The position numbers were made by a program, and so were the translations under genes. A model generated the notes under the pieces. It was not told the DNA's origin and did not search any database. It saw only the letters and a program-made list of their open reading frames with translations. 64,000 nt of DNA. Origin: DAITQM01 sp039794245. Its GTDB lineage: Bacteria > Pseudomonadota > Gammaproteobacteria > Xanthomonadales > Wenzhouxiangellaceae. Location of the stretch: contig JBDIVS010000007.1 in assembly GCA_039794245.1 (NCBI GenBank), forward strand, positions 1-64,000, read 5' to 3'. This document shows positions 17,184 through 24,555 of the stretch, in pieces (the stretch's first letter is position 1; every line of letters begins with the position of its first letter).

Positions 17184-17278
17184 GGTGACGGCGGAGTGTA
17201 CAACAGATGGCCTGGGCCGTGACAAGTGGGCGGCGGCGCGGGGTTACAATGGCGCACAGCCCGTAGCAGACCTCGACC

Positions 17279-17725
17279 ATGACATTGCAAACCGGCGATC
17301 CGGCCCCGGATTTCACTTTGACCGATCAGGACGGCACGCCATTCACGCTTTCCGCCCGGCGCGGCGAACGGCTGCTTTTGGTGTTTTATCCCGGTGACAA
17401 CACGCCGGTGTGCACCCGCCAGCTTTGCGAATACCGCGATGGAATCGAGGAGTTCAGCGAACTCGGCGTCAGCGTGGTCGGCATCAGCCGAGATGACGCC
17501 GAATCGCACCGCAAGTTCCGCGCCCGCCACGCCCTGCCCTTCACGCTGCTCAGCGACCCGGATCTGGAGGTCGCGGCGCTGTACGGCTGCCGCGGCCCCC
17601 TGGGCATGAAGCGTGCCGTCTTCCTGGTCGATGTCGCCGGCATCATCTCTTACGCCCATGTCGAGGCGCTCAGCCTGTTCCGGCGCCGCAAGGACGAATT
17701 ACTCGCCGTGCTGGCGGCGGAGTAA
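17279..17725 (+). CDS. peroxiredoxin (AhpC/TSA, BCP/PrxQ-like)
   Basis: A 148-residue thioredoxin-fold peroxidase. The active-site segment VFYPGDNTPVCTRQLCEYRD carries the peroxidatic Cys (P-x3-T-x2-C) and a second Cys five residues later, the CxxxxC pattern of PrxQ/BCP proteins. An Arg downstream (SRDDAESHRKF) fits the family. It reduces hydroperoxides using thiols in the cytoplasm. It is divergent from the patatin and 47 bp upstream of the FFLEELY gene, probably co-transcribed. Confidence 0.92.
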   Translation: MTLQTGDPAPDFTLTDQDGTPFTLSARRGERLLLVFYPGDNTPVCTRQLCEYRDGIEEFSELGVSVVGISRDDAESHRKFRARHALPFTLLSDPDLEVAALYGCRGPLGMKRAVFLVDVAGIISYAHVEALSLFRRRKDELLAVLAAE

Positions 17726-17772
17726 GCGCACCACGCCCGCTCCATTGCCGGTCTGACAGCGCTTCGTACTCC

Positions 17773-18480
17773 ATGCCGCTGGCCGCTGCACTCGACGCCA
17801 ACCTGAAGCTCGCCGAACGGCTCCGCACGGCGCTCACGCCCGCTCTCGCCCGGTGTTTCGCCGCCGTTCAGGAATGGCAGCACCGCCGCCTCAAAGCCAC
17901 CTACGCCGACCTCCGTGCCCTGCCCCGCTTCCGGCCGGCGTGCAATTTTTTTCTCGATGAACTGTACGGCGGCAAGGACTTCCTGCCGCGCAACCGCGAA
18001 CTGGCCGGAGCCCTGCCGATCATGCGGCGGACGATGCCGGCACGCCTGTTGCAGACCGTCGCCGAGGCGCTGGACGTGCAGGCGCTGAGCATTGAACTCG
18101 ATCTGGCGCTGGCCGCGGCGCTGCCGGATGCCGCGATCGATGAGACGAACTACGCCGCGGCGTGGCGGGCGATCGACCGCGAAGCCGACCGCGCCCGGCA
18201 ACTGGCGATGATCATGGATGTCGGTCACGCGCTCGACGCCGTGGTCCACAAGAACTGGGTCTATCACCTGCTCCGCCTGCTGCGCACCCCGGCCCACGCC
18301 GCCGGTTTTGGCGAATTGCAGGAATTTCTCGAAAGCGGTTTCGCCGCCTTCCGCAAACTCGAAGGCGCCGGCGATTTTCTCGATATCATCTTCGCGCGTG
18401 AAACCGTCATCCGCCAAAGGATCGAATGCCGCGACCCAGAACCCTTCAAACCAACGTGGCCGGCGGTGGCCGAACGATAG
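17773..18480 (+). CDS. FFLEELY-motif protein, function unknown
   Basis: A 235-residue, mostly alpha-helical protein carrying the motif CNFFLDELYGGKDFLPRN near residue 57, which defines a family of uncharacterised gammaproteobacterial proteins. MRRTMPARLLQTVAEALDVQALSIELD follows. It has no membrane segment or signal peptide and no catalytic motif I recognise. It lies 47 bp after the peroxiredoxin in the same direction, which hints at oxidative stress, but the function is unknown. Confidence 0.75.
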   Translation: MPLAAALDANLKLAERLRTALTPALARCFAAVQEWQHRRLKATYADLRALPRFRPACNFFLDELYGGKDFLPRNRELAGALPIMRRTMPARLLQTVAEALDVQALSIELDLALAAALPDAAIDETNYAAAWRAIDREADRARQLAMIMDVGHALDAVVHKNWVYHLLRLLRTPAHAAGFGELQEFLESGFAAFRKLEGAGDFLDIIFARETVIRQRIECRDPEPFKPTWPAVAER

Positions 18481-18705
18481 AAGCCACGATCACACGTGGA
18501 TGGTCACGGCTCACCCCTTCATCCCCCATCTTGCCCCTCAGTCATTCCCGCCGGCCTGTGCGGTTACGCACACAGACAAGCGGGCGCGGGACAAATTCGC
18601 CGGAAACGGATCTGGACGTGCCGCAGGCGACCTGGCAGCGATGCACGCCGAGGACGGCGAGTTTACGACATGGCCGCAAAAAGCACAAAGTGCCTTGATA
18701 TTTAT
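18481..18705. other. convergent intergenic region with REP-like pieces
   Basis: 225 bp between two convergent genes. A short hairpin CTGTGCG-GTTA-CGCACA lies near 18560-18578, and TCATTCCCGC at about 18541 resembles the end of the palindromic repeat found in hsdR (36061-36129). No gene or strong T-tract terminator is seen. Confidence 0.35.
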
Positions 18706-19617
18706 TCAGAAAATTTCGGCGATACAGCAGCGCAGGCTGCCGCCGGCTTTTTCGATTTCGTCGAGTTCGACGGTGTGTATCGTAAAGCCCCAAGCGGCAA
18801 GCCGCTGCAACTTGCGCTCGCCCAGGGCGCGCGCCGCGGTGGCGCTGAAGAACACATCGTTGTCGCCGAGCGCGATGCCGTTGCCGGCGAAAGCGTTTTT
18901 TTCGCGCTCGTCGATTTCCAGCACCCGTTCGCCGTAAACGCCGGCAATGGCCGCCGCATCTGCCGGATCGGCAAAAGCCGAAGGGCAGATGACCAGCGCC
19001 CGGCCGGCGAATACCGCCATCACGACATTGGTGTGATATTCCGCCGGCTTGAGCGGAAAACAATATGTCAGATCGAGCCCGAACGCCTCGTCCATCGCCG
19101 CGGCGCCGGCAGCGTTGACCCGCTCGGTCATGCCGCAGTAACCGATGTTACGGCAATGGTCGATGACCAGTGCCCCGGTCAGTTCGGCGACGACGCCGGG
19201 CGCCGCCAGTTCGACCGTTCGATAACCGAGCAGGCCGGTGAAAAAAGCGCGGATATCGGGCCGCTCGCTTTCCCGGCGGCGTTCGGCGTGGTGCATCGCG
19301 CCGACGATCAGGCGGCCGGGGCAGGTGGCGAAGACGTTATTCGGGAAGATGTCGTCGGGCGTCTCGGGCCGACCGGTGAAGCGGATGGCGGGCAGGCCGA
19401 TGACGGCGATCGCCGCGGCGAGATCGCGGTGCTGACGCCGGGCTTTTTCCTCGTCCACCGCTTGCCCGGCCGCCATATAGACGTTGTCCCTGGCGGTTTC
19501 GTCCGATACTCTAAAACCGCATGGCTCGACCATCAGCACCGCTTTCGGCCGGCTGAGTGGACCGCAGGCGACGTCGCGCACGGCACGTGTGAAATCAACG
19601 GCGTTGTCAATGATCAT
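18706..19617 (-). CDS. arginine-deiminase-superfamily hydrolase (CtlX/dimethylargininase-like)
   Basis: A 303-residue protein of the guanidino-group-modifying fold. It has PDDIFPNNVFATCP (substrate carboxylate region), EYHTNVVMAVF with the catalytic His, and a C-terminal catalytic Cys in GGSLRCCIAEIF. The layout resembles CtlX, a citrulline-utilisation hydrolase, and dimethylargininase-related proteins. The substrate is a guanidino or ureido compound that the sequence cannot specify. Its ATG overlaps the upstream GST stop by 4 bp, so the two form an operon. Confidence 0.85.
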   Translation of the reverse strand: MIIDNAVDFTRAVRDVACGPLSRPKAVLMVEPCGFRVSDETARDNVYMAAGQAVDEEKARRQHRDLAAAIAVIGLPAIRFTGRPETPDDIFPNNVFATCPGRLIVGAMHHAERRRESERPDIRAFFTGLLGYRTVELAAPGVVAELTGALVIDHCRNIGYCGMTERVNAAGAAAMDEAFGLDLTYCFPLKPAEYHTNVVMAVFAGRALVICPSAFADPADAAAIAGVYGERVLEIDEREKNAFAGNGIALGDNDVFFSATAARALGERKLQRLAAWGFTIHTVELDEIEKAGGSLRCCIAEIF

Positions 19618-20780
19618 GATCCATCTGACCGATTGAGTAATTTAGCGTGCACCCGATTATAGATGCGCTCGAGGCGTACGGCAGGCGGCGTTTCGAGGGC
19701 GGTCAACCAACCTGTCGCGGCCAATTCAGCGGCGGCGGCAGCGCGTTGTTCAGTGGTCAACGCCCGCCAGGCATCGCGGGCGCGCTGCCATTTCCACAAC
19801 CCATGCGGCAGCACGGCGCGCTCCGCTTCGACGCCGCCGAGTGTGAAACGGTGCGTGCCGAGCCGCCGCGGCACCTCGACAAACTCACCCGCACCGCGGT
19901 CCCGCAGCCAGGCGGCAAGCGCCGTTTCGCCGGCGGCGAGCACCGGTAAAAATTCGCCGGCAAGTCGTTTCAGGATCGCCGGCAGCATGCCAGGCAGCAC
20001 CGCCGGCCAGTTGCTGGAAGGCGCAGCGGCCTGCTCCGCCGACAAGGTCCGTTCGATCCAGGCGGCAACCGCCGGCGACCCGGCGCGCAGTTCGGCACCG
20101 GACACCGGATCGCGGTATAGATGCGCATAAAACGGCCCCATCCAGGCACAGTCGCCGATGCAAGGCCTGTCGCCGAGCAAAAAATCATGCGCTGCGAAAT
20201 GTGCCTCCAGTTGGTCTAACAGTTCGCCGTACCACGCATCGAGCGCCGCCGTGGTCTCCGGCGTGATGCCGAGCGCCGGGAGGTAGTCTCTGAACCGCGC
20301 CCCGACCCGCCGCCCGAGCCGGCGCTGGACAAACCCGGGCGCCCACGGCAACAGCATGCCGCCAAATTCGCCGTCGATAAAGTCGCGCTGCTTGGGATAA
20401 TCGCGCCACCGCCGGTAAAGGGCGATGATGAGCAGCCATTCGTCACCGCTCAGCTCGAGCAGCAGGGCGGCGATCCGCGCCACCGGCGGCGCCGGCAGCA
20501 GCGCCGGCTCGGGGTGGTGCGCTTCGAGCCGGTCGATGATGTCGCTGGTCTCCTGCCAGACCTCGTCGCCGGGCGTCAACAGCACCGGGATATAACGCAC
20601 ACCGGTACGGCGCACGATCAACCGGCGATACGCCCTGATCGTCGCCCGGCGCTCGGCGAACGGCAGACCCTTGCGGCGCAGGTAACAACGCAGCTTCGCC
20701 GAGTAATAGGAAAACTCGGCGCCGTACATCACATAGCACCCGGGTTCGGGGCGATGGCGCAGGGCGCGAAAAATGGACAT
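19614..20780 (-). CDS. glutathione S-transferase family protein with long C-terminal extension
   Basis: A 388-residue protein, much longer than ordinary GSTs of about 210. A thioredoxin-like N domain (residues about 15-90) has FSYYSAKLRCYLRRKGLPF and YIPVLLTPGDEVWQETSDI with the cis-Pro and glutathione-binding ETSD. A helical GST C domain (about 100-250) contains FLLGDRPCIGDCAWMGP. The last 130 residues are unrecognised, with VPRRLGTHRFTLGGVEAER. It lies 21 bp after the DUF1820 gene and is coupled to the CtlX-like hydrolase. Substrate unknown. Confidence 0.8.
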   Translation of the reverse strand: MSIFRALRHRPEPGCYVMYGAEFSYYSAKLRCYLRRKGLPFAERRATIRAYRRLIVRRTGVRYIPVLLTPGDEVWQETSDIIDRLEAHHPEPALLPAPPVARIAALLLELSGDEWLLIIALYRRWRDYPKQRDFIDGEFGGMLLPWAPGFVQRRLGRRVGARFRDYLPALGITPETTAALDAWYGELLDQLEAHFAAHDFLLGDRPCIGDCAWMGPFYAHLYRDPVSGAELRAGSPAVAAWIERTLSAEQAAAPSSNWPAVLPGMLPAILKRLAGEFLPVLAAGETALAAWLRDRGAGEFVEVPRRLGTHRFTLGGVEAERAVLPHGLWKWQRARDAWRALTTEQRAAAAAELAATGWLTALETPPAVRLERIYNRVHAKLLNRSDGS

Positions 20781-20801
20781 GGTGTATTTAGATTATATTA
20801 T

Positions 20802-21137
20802 TTAATTGCGGTGCGGGCCGGGGCCGGGGAATCGGGCGATATTCGAGACGAATTTTTCGCCGCTTTCGTGGTCGCGGATGGCGCACTGGCCGCGGCGTTT
20901 GACCTGTTCGACGCGCAACACGGAATGGAACGGCAGGTGCAGCACTTCGACGTCGGCGAATTCCTCGCGGATCTTCTCCTCGACCGGATCGACGACCAGT
21001 TGGTTGTCCTGCGAAAAAACCAGATCGCCGATTTCGATAAAGCCGTAGAGCCCGGCGCTCGCCACCCGCCGGGCATAAAGTTCATACACCTTGCCGTGGT
21101 TCAGAAAGACAATCTTGTAAAGCACTTTGCCGGCCAT
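20802..21137 (-). CDS. DUF1820 family protein
   Basis: A 111-residue protein beginning MAGKVLYKIVFLNHGKVYEL, with GFIEIGDLVF and VDPVEEKIREEF...VEVLHLPFHSVLRVEQV. These match the DUF1820 family of small gammaproteobacterial proteins. The SH3/Sm-like beta pattern is suggestive only. The start at 21137 is the conserved one; an upstream in-frame ATG at 21164 lies inside a repeat terminal sequence and is rejected. Function unknown. Confidence 0.8.
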   Translation of the reverse strand: MAGKVLYKIVFLNHGKVYELYARRVASAGLYGFIEIGDLVFSQDNQLVVDPVEEKIREEFADVEVLHLPFHSVLRVEQVKRRGQCAIRDHESGEKFVSNIARFPGPGPHRN

Positions 21138-21149
21138 ACTGTTACCTGT

Positions 21150-21384
21150 ACCCAACAGTTGCATAAATTTTGCTTGAATTTATATATTTCTTCATTAAAT
21201 CAATAAGTTATGAGAATTTTAGTTAAAGCATCGAATTCACCTGGGGTGACGCGCCCGGTTTCTCGCCCAAGCGGGCGGCAGCTTTGCCTTAAACCGTAGG
21301 AATAACTACGCTTCCGCGGCAAATCGAACAAGCTGCACTCACCCACTTGACCGAGAATCCCGGGAATTTATGCAACTGTTGGGT
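21150..21384. mobile_element. MITE-like element, family C (235 bp)
   Basis: Perfect 20-bp inverted ends, ACCCAACAGTTGCATAAATT at 21150-21169 and its complement at 21365-21384. The left interior is unusually AT-rich (about 21170-21240) for this genome, the right half is GC-rich. An internal hairpin CGTAGGAATAACTACG lies near 21296-21311. No coding sequence fits. It lies 12 bp upstream of the DUF1820 start and 4 bp from the rhomboid stop, so it may carry the DUF1820 promoter. Confidence 0.88.
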
Positions 21385-21388
21385 GTAC

Positions 21389-22075
21389 TCACCGCCGCGG
21401 CCATCGTAACACGAGCAGCACGACGGCCAGCAGCATGCCGCCGGCGAAGCCGGTGATGTGCACGCGCCAGGCCACCGCGCCGCTCAACGGCCCGTAAACC
21501 GTATAGATCATCTGCAGCAGGAACCACGAACCGATCACCAGCAACCCGGGCACCCGGACGAATTGCAGATAAAAACCGAGCGGCAGGTAAAACCCGATGC
21601 GCTGGCCGGGGAGGAGCAAAAGGTAGGCCCCGATGACCGCCGAAACCCCGCCGCTGGCGCCGATCACCGGGGTTGCGGCGTTCGGCGCATCAAAGGCTGC
21701 GGCGAGGTTGGCCGCACCGCCGAGAATCACGAACAGAACCAGCAACAAAGCGGCGCCGTAACGCCGCTCGACCGGCATGCCGAAGACCCACAGATAGGCC
21801 ATGTTGCCAAGCAGGTGCAGCCAGCCAGCATGGACGAACTGGGTCGTGACCATCGTCGCCCCATCAGTGCCGAACCACGCGGTCCACGGCCGGGCCCACA
21901 GGGCATCGAGCCGCGCCGGGCTCATGCCCCAGCGGCTGATCAATTCGGTTCTGCCCGCCTCACCGCCGACGGCGCAGACCAGCGCGATCGTGGTGCTCGC
22001 CAGGATGATCGCCAGTGTCAGCCACGGCCAATGGCCATGGTGCCGTTGCTCACCGAGAGGCACGACGATGCTCAT
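21389..22075 (-). CDS. rhomboid-family intramembrane serine protease
   Basis: A 228-residue polytopic protein with about six membrane helices. The HAGWLHLLGNMAYLWVFG motif on helix 2, the catalytic Ser in GASGGVSAVIGAYLLL (GxSG) and the catalytic His in AWRVHITGFAGGM are all present, so it should be active. It cleaves membrane proteins within the bilayer. Its ATG shares one base with the gspB stop (TGATG), so it is coupled to the exeA-gspB operon; a GTG one codon upstream is an alternative start. Confidence 0.92.
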   Translation of the reverse strand: MSIVVPLGEQRHHGHWPWLTLAIILASTTIALVCAVGGEAGRTELISRWGMSPARLDALWARPWTAWFGTDGATMVTTQFVHAGWLHLLGNMAYLWVFGMPVERRYGAALLLVLFVILGGAANLAAAFDAPNAATPVIGASGGVSAVIGAYLLLLPGQRIGFYLPLGFYLQFVRVPGLLVIGSWFLLQMIYTVYGPLSGAVAWRVHITGFAGGMLLAVVLLVLRWPRR

Positions 22076-22980
22076 CACCGCTGCCGCCAGACGAACAGAT
22101 AATCCCTGAACTCCAACACCAGGCCGTCGCGCCGGATGTCATTGAGCCGCACGCCCGGCACCAGATCGTCGCCGATCCGGAAGCGCTGATGGTCGATCAA
22201 CACAAAACGTTTGTCGGGGTCGTCGTCGTAAACGCTGATCGTGATTTTCAACGCCGGCAATTCGCGGCGGATCGCCGGCGGCAGGTCGTCATAGCCGAGG
22301 GGGCCGGCGGTGGGCGGCGGTGAATGAGCGGCGGGCGGTTCAGCGCCCGCTTCGTCCCCCGGTTCGAGGTCAGGCCCGGCGCCGGGCTGCCCGGCCTCCG
22401 GCAACGGCGGCATCACCGGCAACGAGCGCGGCGGTGGGTCCGCCGTTTCGCGGCCGGCCCCGGCCGGCTGGTTCAGGCGCTCAGTAGTGAGGTAGTCGAG
22501 GTTGAGCGGATCGACTTTTTTGCCCGGTGCCGCCGGCTCGGCGGCCGGAGTCGCGGCGGCGCGCGCCGCCGGCCGCGTGTATTCGTCGTATGACGGTGAA
22601 ACGTCGCGGCTCCGGCCACCGCTCGCCGCTTCGTTCGAGATGGCGTCGGGGCGCGCCGCGCCCGAACGGGCCACATCGGACTGGTAGGCTGTCTTTTCGG
22701 CGTCGGCCGCCGGCGCCTTTTGGACATCTCGCCCGCTCGCCGCCTGAGCACGCGGCTCCGCGCCGGGTTGCAAACTGATCGGGCCCGACTCGCCGCGCTC
22801 GCCGAACCAGCCGCGAACGGCGAACAAAATCGCGATGCCGGCCGCCGCAGCAAGCCACAGATTCCAGCGCGGCGCGCGGCGCGCCGGCAGCGGCCGGCTG
22901 ATGCCTTCGTCCAGCGTGAGCGGCGTGCCCAACTGGCGCTGGCGCGCCGATTTCTGCAGCGCCTCGAGCAGTAAAGACAC
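22075..22980 (-). CDS. gspB: GspB/ExeB, type II secretion assembly factor
   Basis: A 301-residue protein. It begins SLLLEALQKSARQRQLG, has one membrane helix near residues 42-58, a long low-complexity Pro/Ala/Gly periplasmic linker (about 70-230), and a C-terminal GspB-type domain with LPPAIRRELPALKITISVYDD. With ExeA it helps insert the GspD secretin through peptidoglycan. The start is a GTG sharing one base with the exeA TAG stop, preceded by a strong SD (AGGAGG) inside the end of exeA. Another GTG lies two codons upstream. Confidence 0.9.
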   Translation of the reverse strand: MSLLLEALQKSARQRQLGTPLTLDEGISRPLPARRAPRWNLWLAAAAGIAILFAVRGWFGERGESGPISLQPGAEPRAQAASGRDVQKAPAADAEKTAYQSDVARSGAARPDAISNEAASGGRSRDVSPSYDEYTRPAARAAATPAAEPAAPGKKVDPLNLDYLTTERLNQPAGAGRETADPPPRSLPVMPPLPEAGQPGAGPDLEPGDEAGAEPPAAHSPPPTAGPLGYDDLPPAIRRELPALKITISVYDDDPDKRFVLIDHQRFRIGDDLVPGVRLNDIRRDGLVLEFRDYLFVWRQR

Positions 22981-24512
22981 TACCACTCCTCCTGTAAACG
23001 CGGGCTATTTGCAGCCCGCGCCACGAGGTAGACCCGGGTCGCGGCGCCGACGACGCCGTCCTGGCGCAAGCCCTCGAAACGCTGAAATTCCCGCACCCAG
23101 GCGGCGAAATCGGCATCGTAACGCTGATCTGCCGGGCCGTTGTAAGGTGCCGCCGGCACGGAGGCGGCCAGTGCCTTGACCCGGCGCACTGGTTCGCGCA
23201 GATCGCCTTCACCGAGCACAGCCCCATCGCCGGGCACCAGGACATGGAATCCGCCGCGCCAGCGCCGTTCGAGCGCGGCGCGCGAAAAACTCTGTTCGCT
23301 CCGGCCATTGTCCAATAGCACACGCTCGGCATCCAGGCCGCGCAGCAGCAGTGGGCGGCCGCCGGGGCCGTTGAGCATCACCGGCAACCCGAGGTGGGCG
23401 ACTTTGGCCAAGGTGCCTTCGAACTTGACGCACAGGTAACCGGCCGGGCCAGCACCCTGCCCGCAACCCGTCTCCGGCAATGCGGCATCGGCCATTCCCC
23501 ACATCGCCCCGTATCGGCTCCACGCTGCAGCCGGCTCGCCGGCCGCGATAAACGCCTCGATCAGCCGTACTTCCTCGCCGGCCACCGCCGCCGGTGCCAC
23601 GGGGGGCCACTGCGGCGTGATATACCAGTACAGCGCGCCGCCCAGGACGAGCAGCGCGAGCGCTGCCGCGGCCGGACGAAGCACCCGCCGCGCCGCCGGC
23701 TTGACACCGGTCACCTCACGGGCCGCCCGCCGCACCAGGCGCGTCCCGACCCGTTCTCGGTCGGTGGCGTAAGCGCCCATCAAGGCCCGGTCGGCGATGA
23801 TGTTGACCAGCCGCGGCACGCCGCGTGACACCCGGCACAGCGCCCGGATGCCGGCTGCGGTAAACGGCAGGCGAACCGCCCCGGCCACCGCCAGGCGATG
23901 GCGGATATAGGCCCGGCATTCGTCGTCGGCGAGCGGTTCGAGGTGGTAGCGGGCAGTGATCCGTTGCGCCAGTTGGCGCAGATCGTCCTTGGCCAGCAGC
24001 CGCCGCAGTTCCGGCTGGCCGATCAGCACGATCTGCAACAGCTTGTCGGTCGTCGTTTCGAGGTTGGTCAAAAGCCGGACCTGCTCCAGCGCATCGCGGC
24101 TCAGGTTCTGCGCTTCGTCGATGACGACGACGACTTTTTCGCCGGCGCTGTGCGCGGTGAGCAGAAAACGGGCCAGCGCATCGAACAGCTCCTTGCCGCC
24201 GGCCCCCGCAGGATAGGTCACAGCCAGTTCGTCGCAGATCGCGGCGAGCAGCTCGCGCGGGCTGAGCAGCGGGTTCAGGATCAGCGCCAGGCGCGTCTGC
24301 TCCGGCGTCTGTTCGAGCAGCGAGCGGCACAGCGTCGTCTTGCCGGTTCCCACCTCGCCGGTCAACTGGACGAAACCGCCGCTGCCGCCGCGATTGATGC
24401 CGTACAACAGATGCGCCATGCCTTCCTGATGCCGGCGGCTGAGGTACAGGTAGCGCGGGTCGGGTGTCAACGCGAAAGGCGGCTCGTTGAGACCGAAAAA
24501 TTTCAGGTACAT
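22980..24512 (-). CDS. exeA: ExeA/GspA-family AAA ATPase with peptidoglycan-binding domain
   Basis: A 510-residue protein starting MYLKFFGLNEPPFALTPDP, the ExeA N terminus. An AAA+ domain (residues about 25-280) has Walker A GEVGTGKTTLCR and Walker B VVVIDEAQNLS. One membrane helix lies near 300-320, and a C-terminal peptidoglycan-binding repeat reads FEGLRQDGVVGAATRVYLV. It forms a complex with GspB for secretin assembly. The remaining T2SS genes are not in this window. The frame extends upstream to 24584 over the putA end, but 24512 is the conserved start. Confidence 0.92.
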   Translation of the reverse strand: MYLKFFGLNEPPFALTPDPRYLYLSRRHQEGMAHLLYGINRGGSGGFVQLTGEVGTGKTTLCRSLLEQTPEQTRLALILNPLLSPRELLAAICDELAVTYPAGAGGKELFDALARFLLTAHSAGEKVVVVIDEAQNLSRDALEQVRLLTNLETTTDKLLQIVLIGQPELRRLLAKDDLRQLAQRITARYHLEPLADDECRAYIRHRLAVAGAVRLPFTAAGIRALCRVSRGVPRLVNIIADRALMGAYATDRERVGTRLVRRAAREVTGVKPAARRVLRPAAAALALLVLGGALYWYITPQWPPVAPAAVAGEEVRLIEAFIAAGEPAAAWSRYGAMWGMADAALPETGCGQGAGPAGYLCVKFEGTLAKVAHLGLPVMLNGPGGRPLLLRGLDAERVLLDNGRSEQSFSRAALERRWRGGFHVLVPGDGAVLGEGDLREPVRRVKALAASVPAAPYNGPADQRYDADFAAWVREFQRFEGLRQDGVVGAATRVYLVARAANSPRLQEEW

Positions 24513-24555
24513 CGGCAATCGGCTCTGCTCACCATCATCATCAATCCGCGATCGG

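Noticed and set aside
17184..17225. TTG start extending the patatin protein
   Set aside because: The ATG at 17183 gives a normal length; the extension is unconserved in appearance and lacks an SD.
21138..21164. Upstream ATG extending the DUF1820 protein by nine residues
   Set aside because: The extension lies in the terminal repeat of a mobile element and is not family-like; MAGKVLYKIVF is the conserved start.
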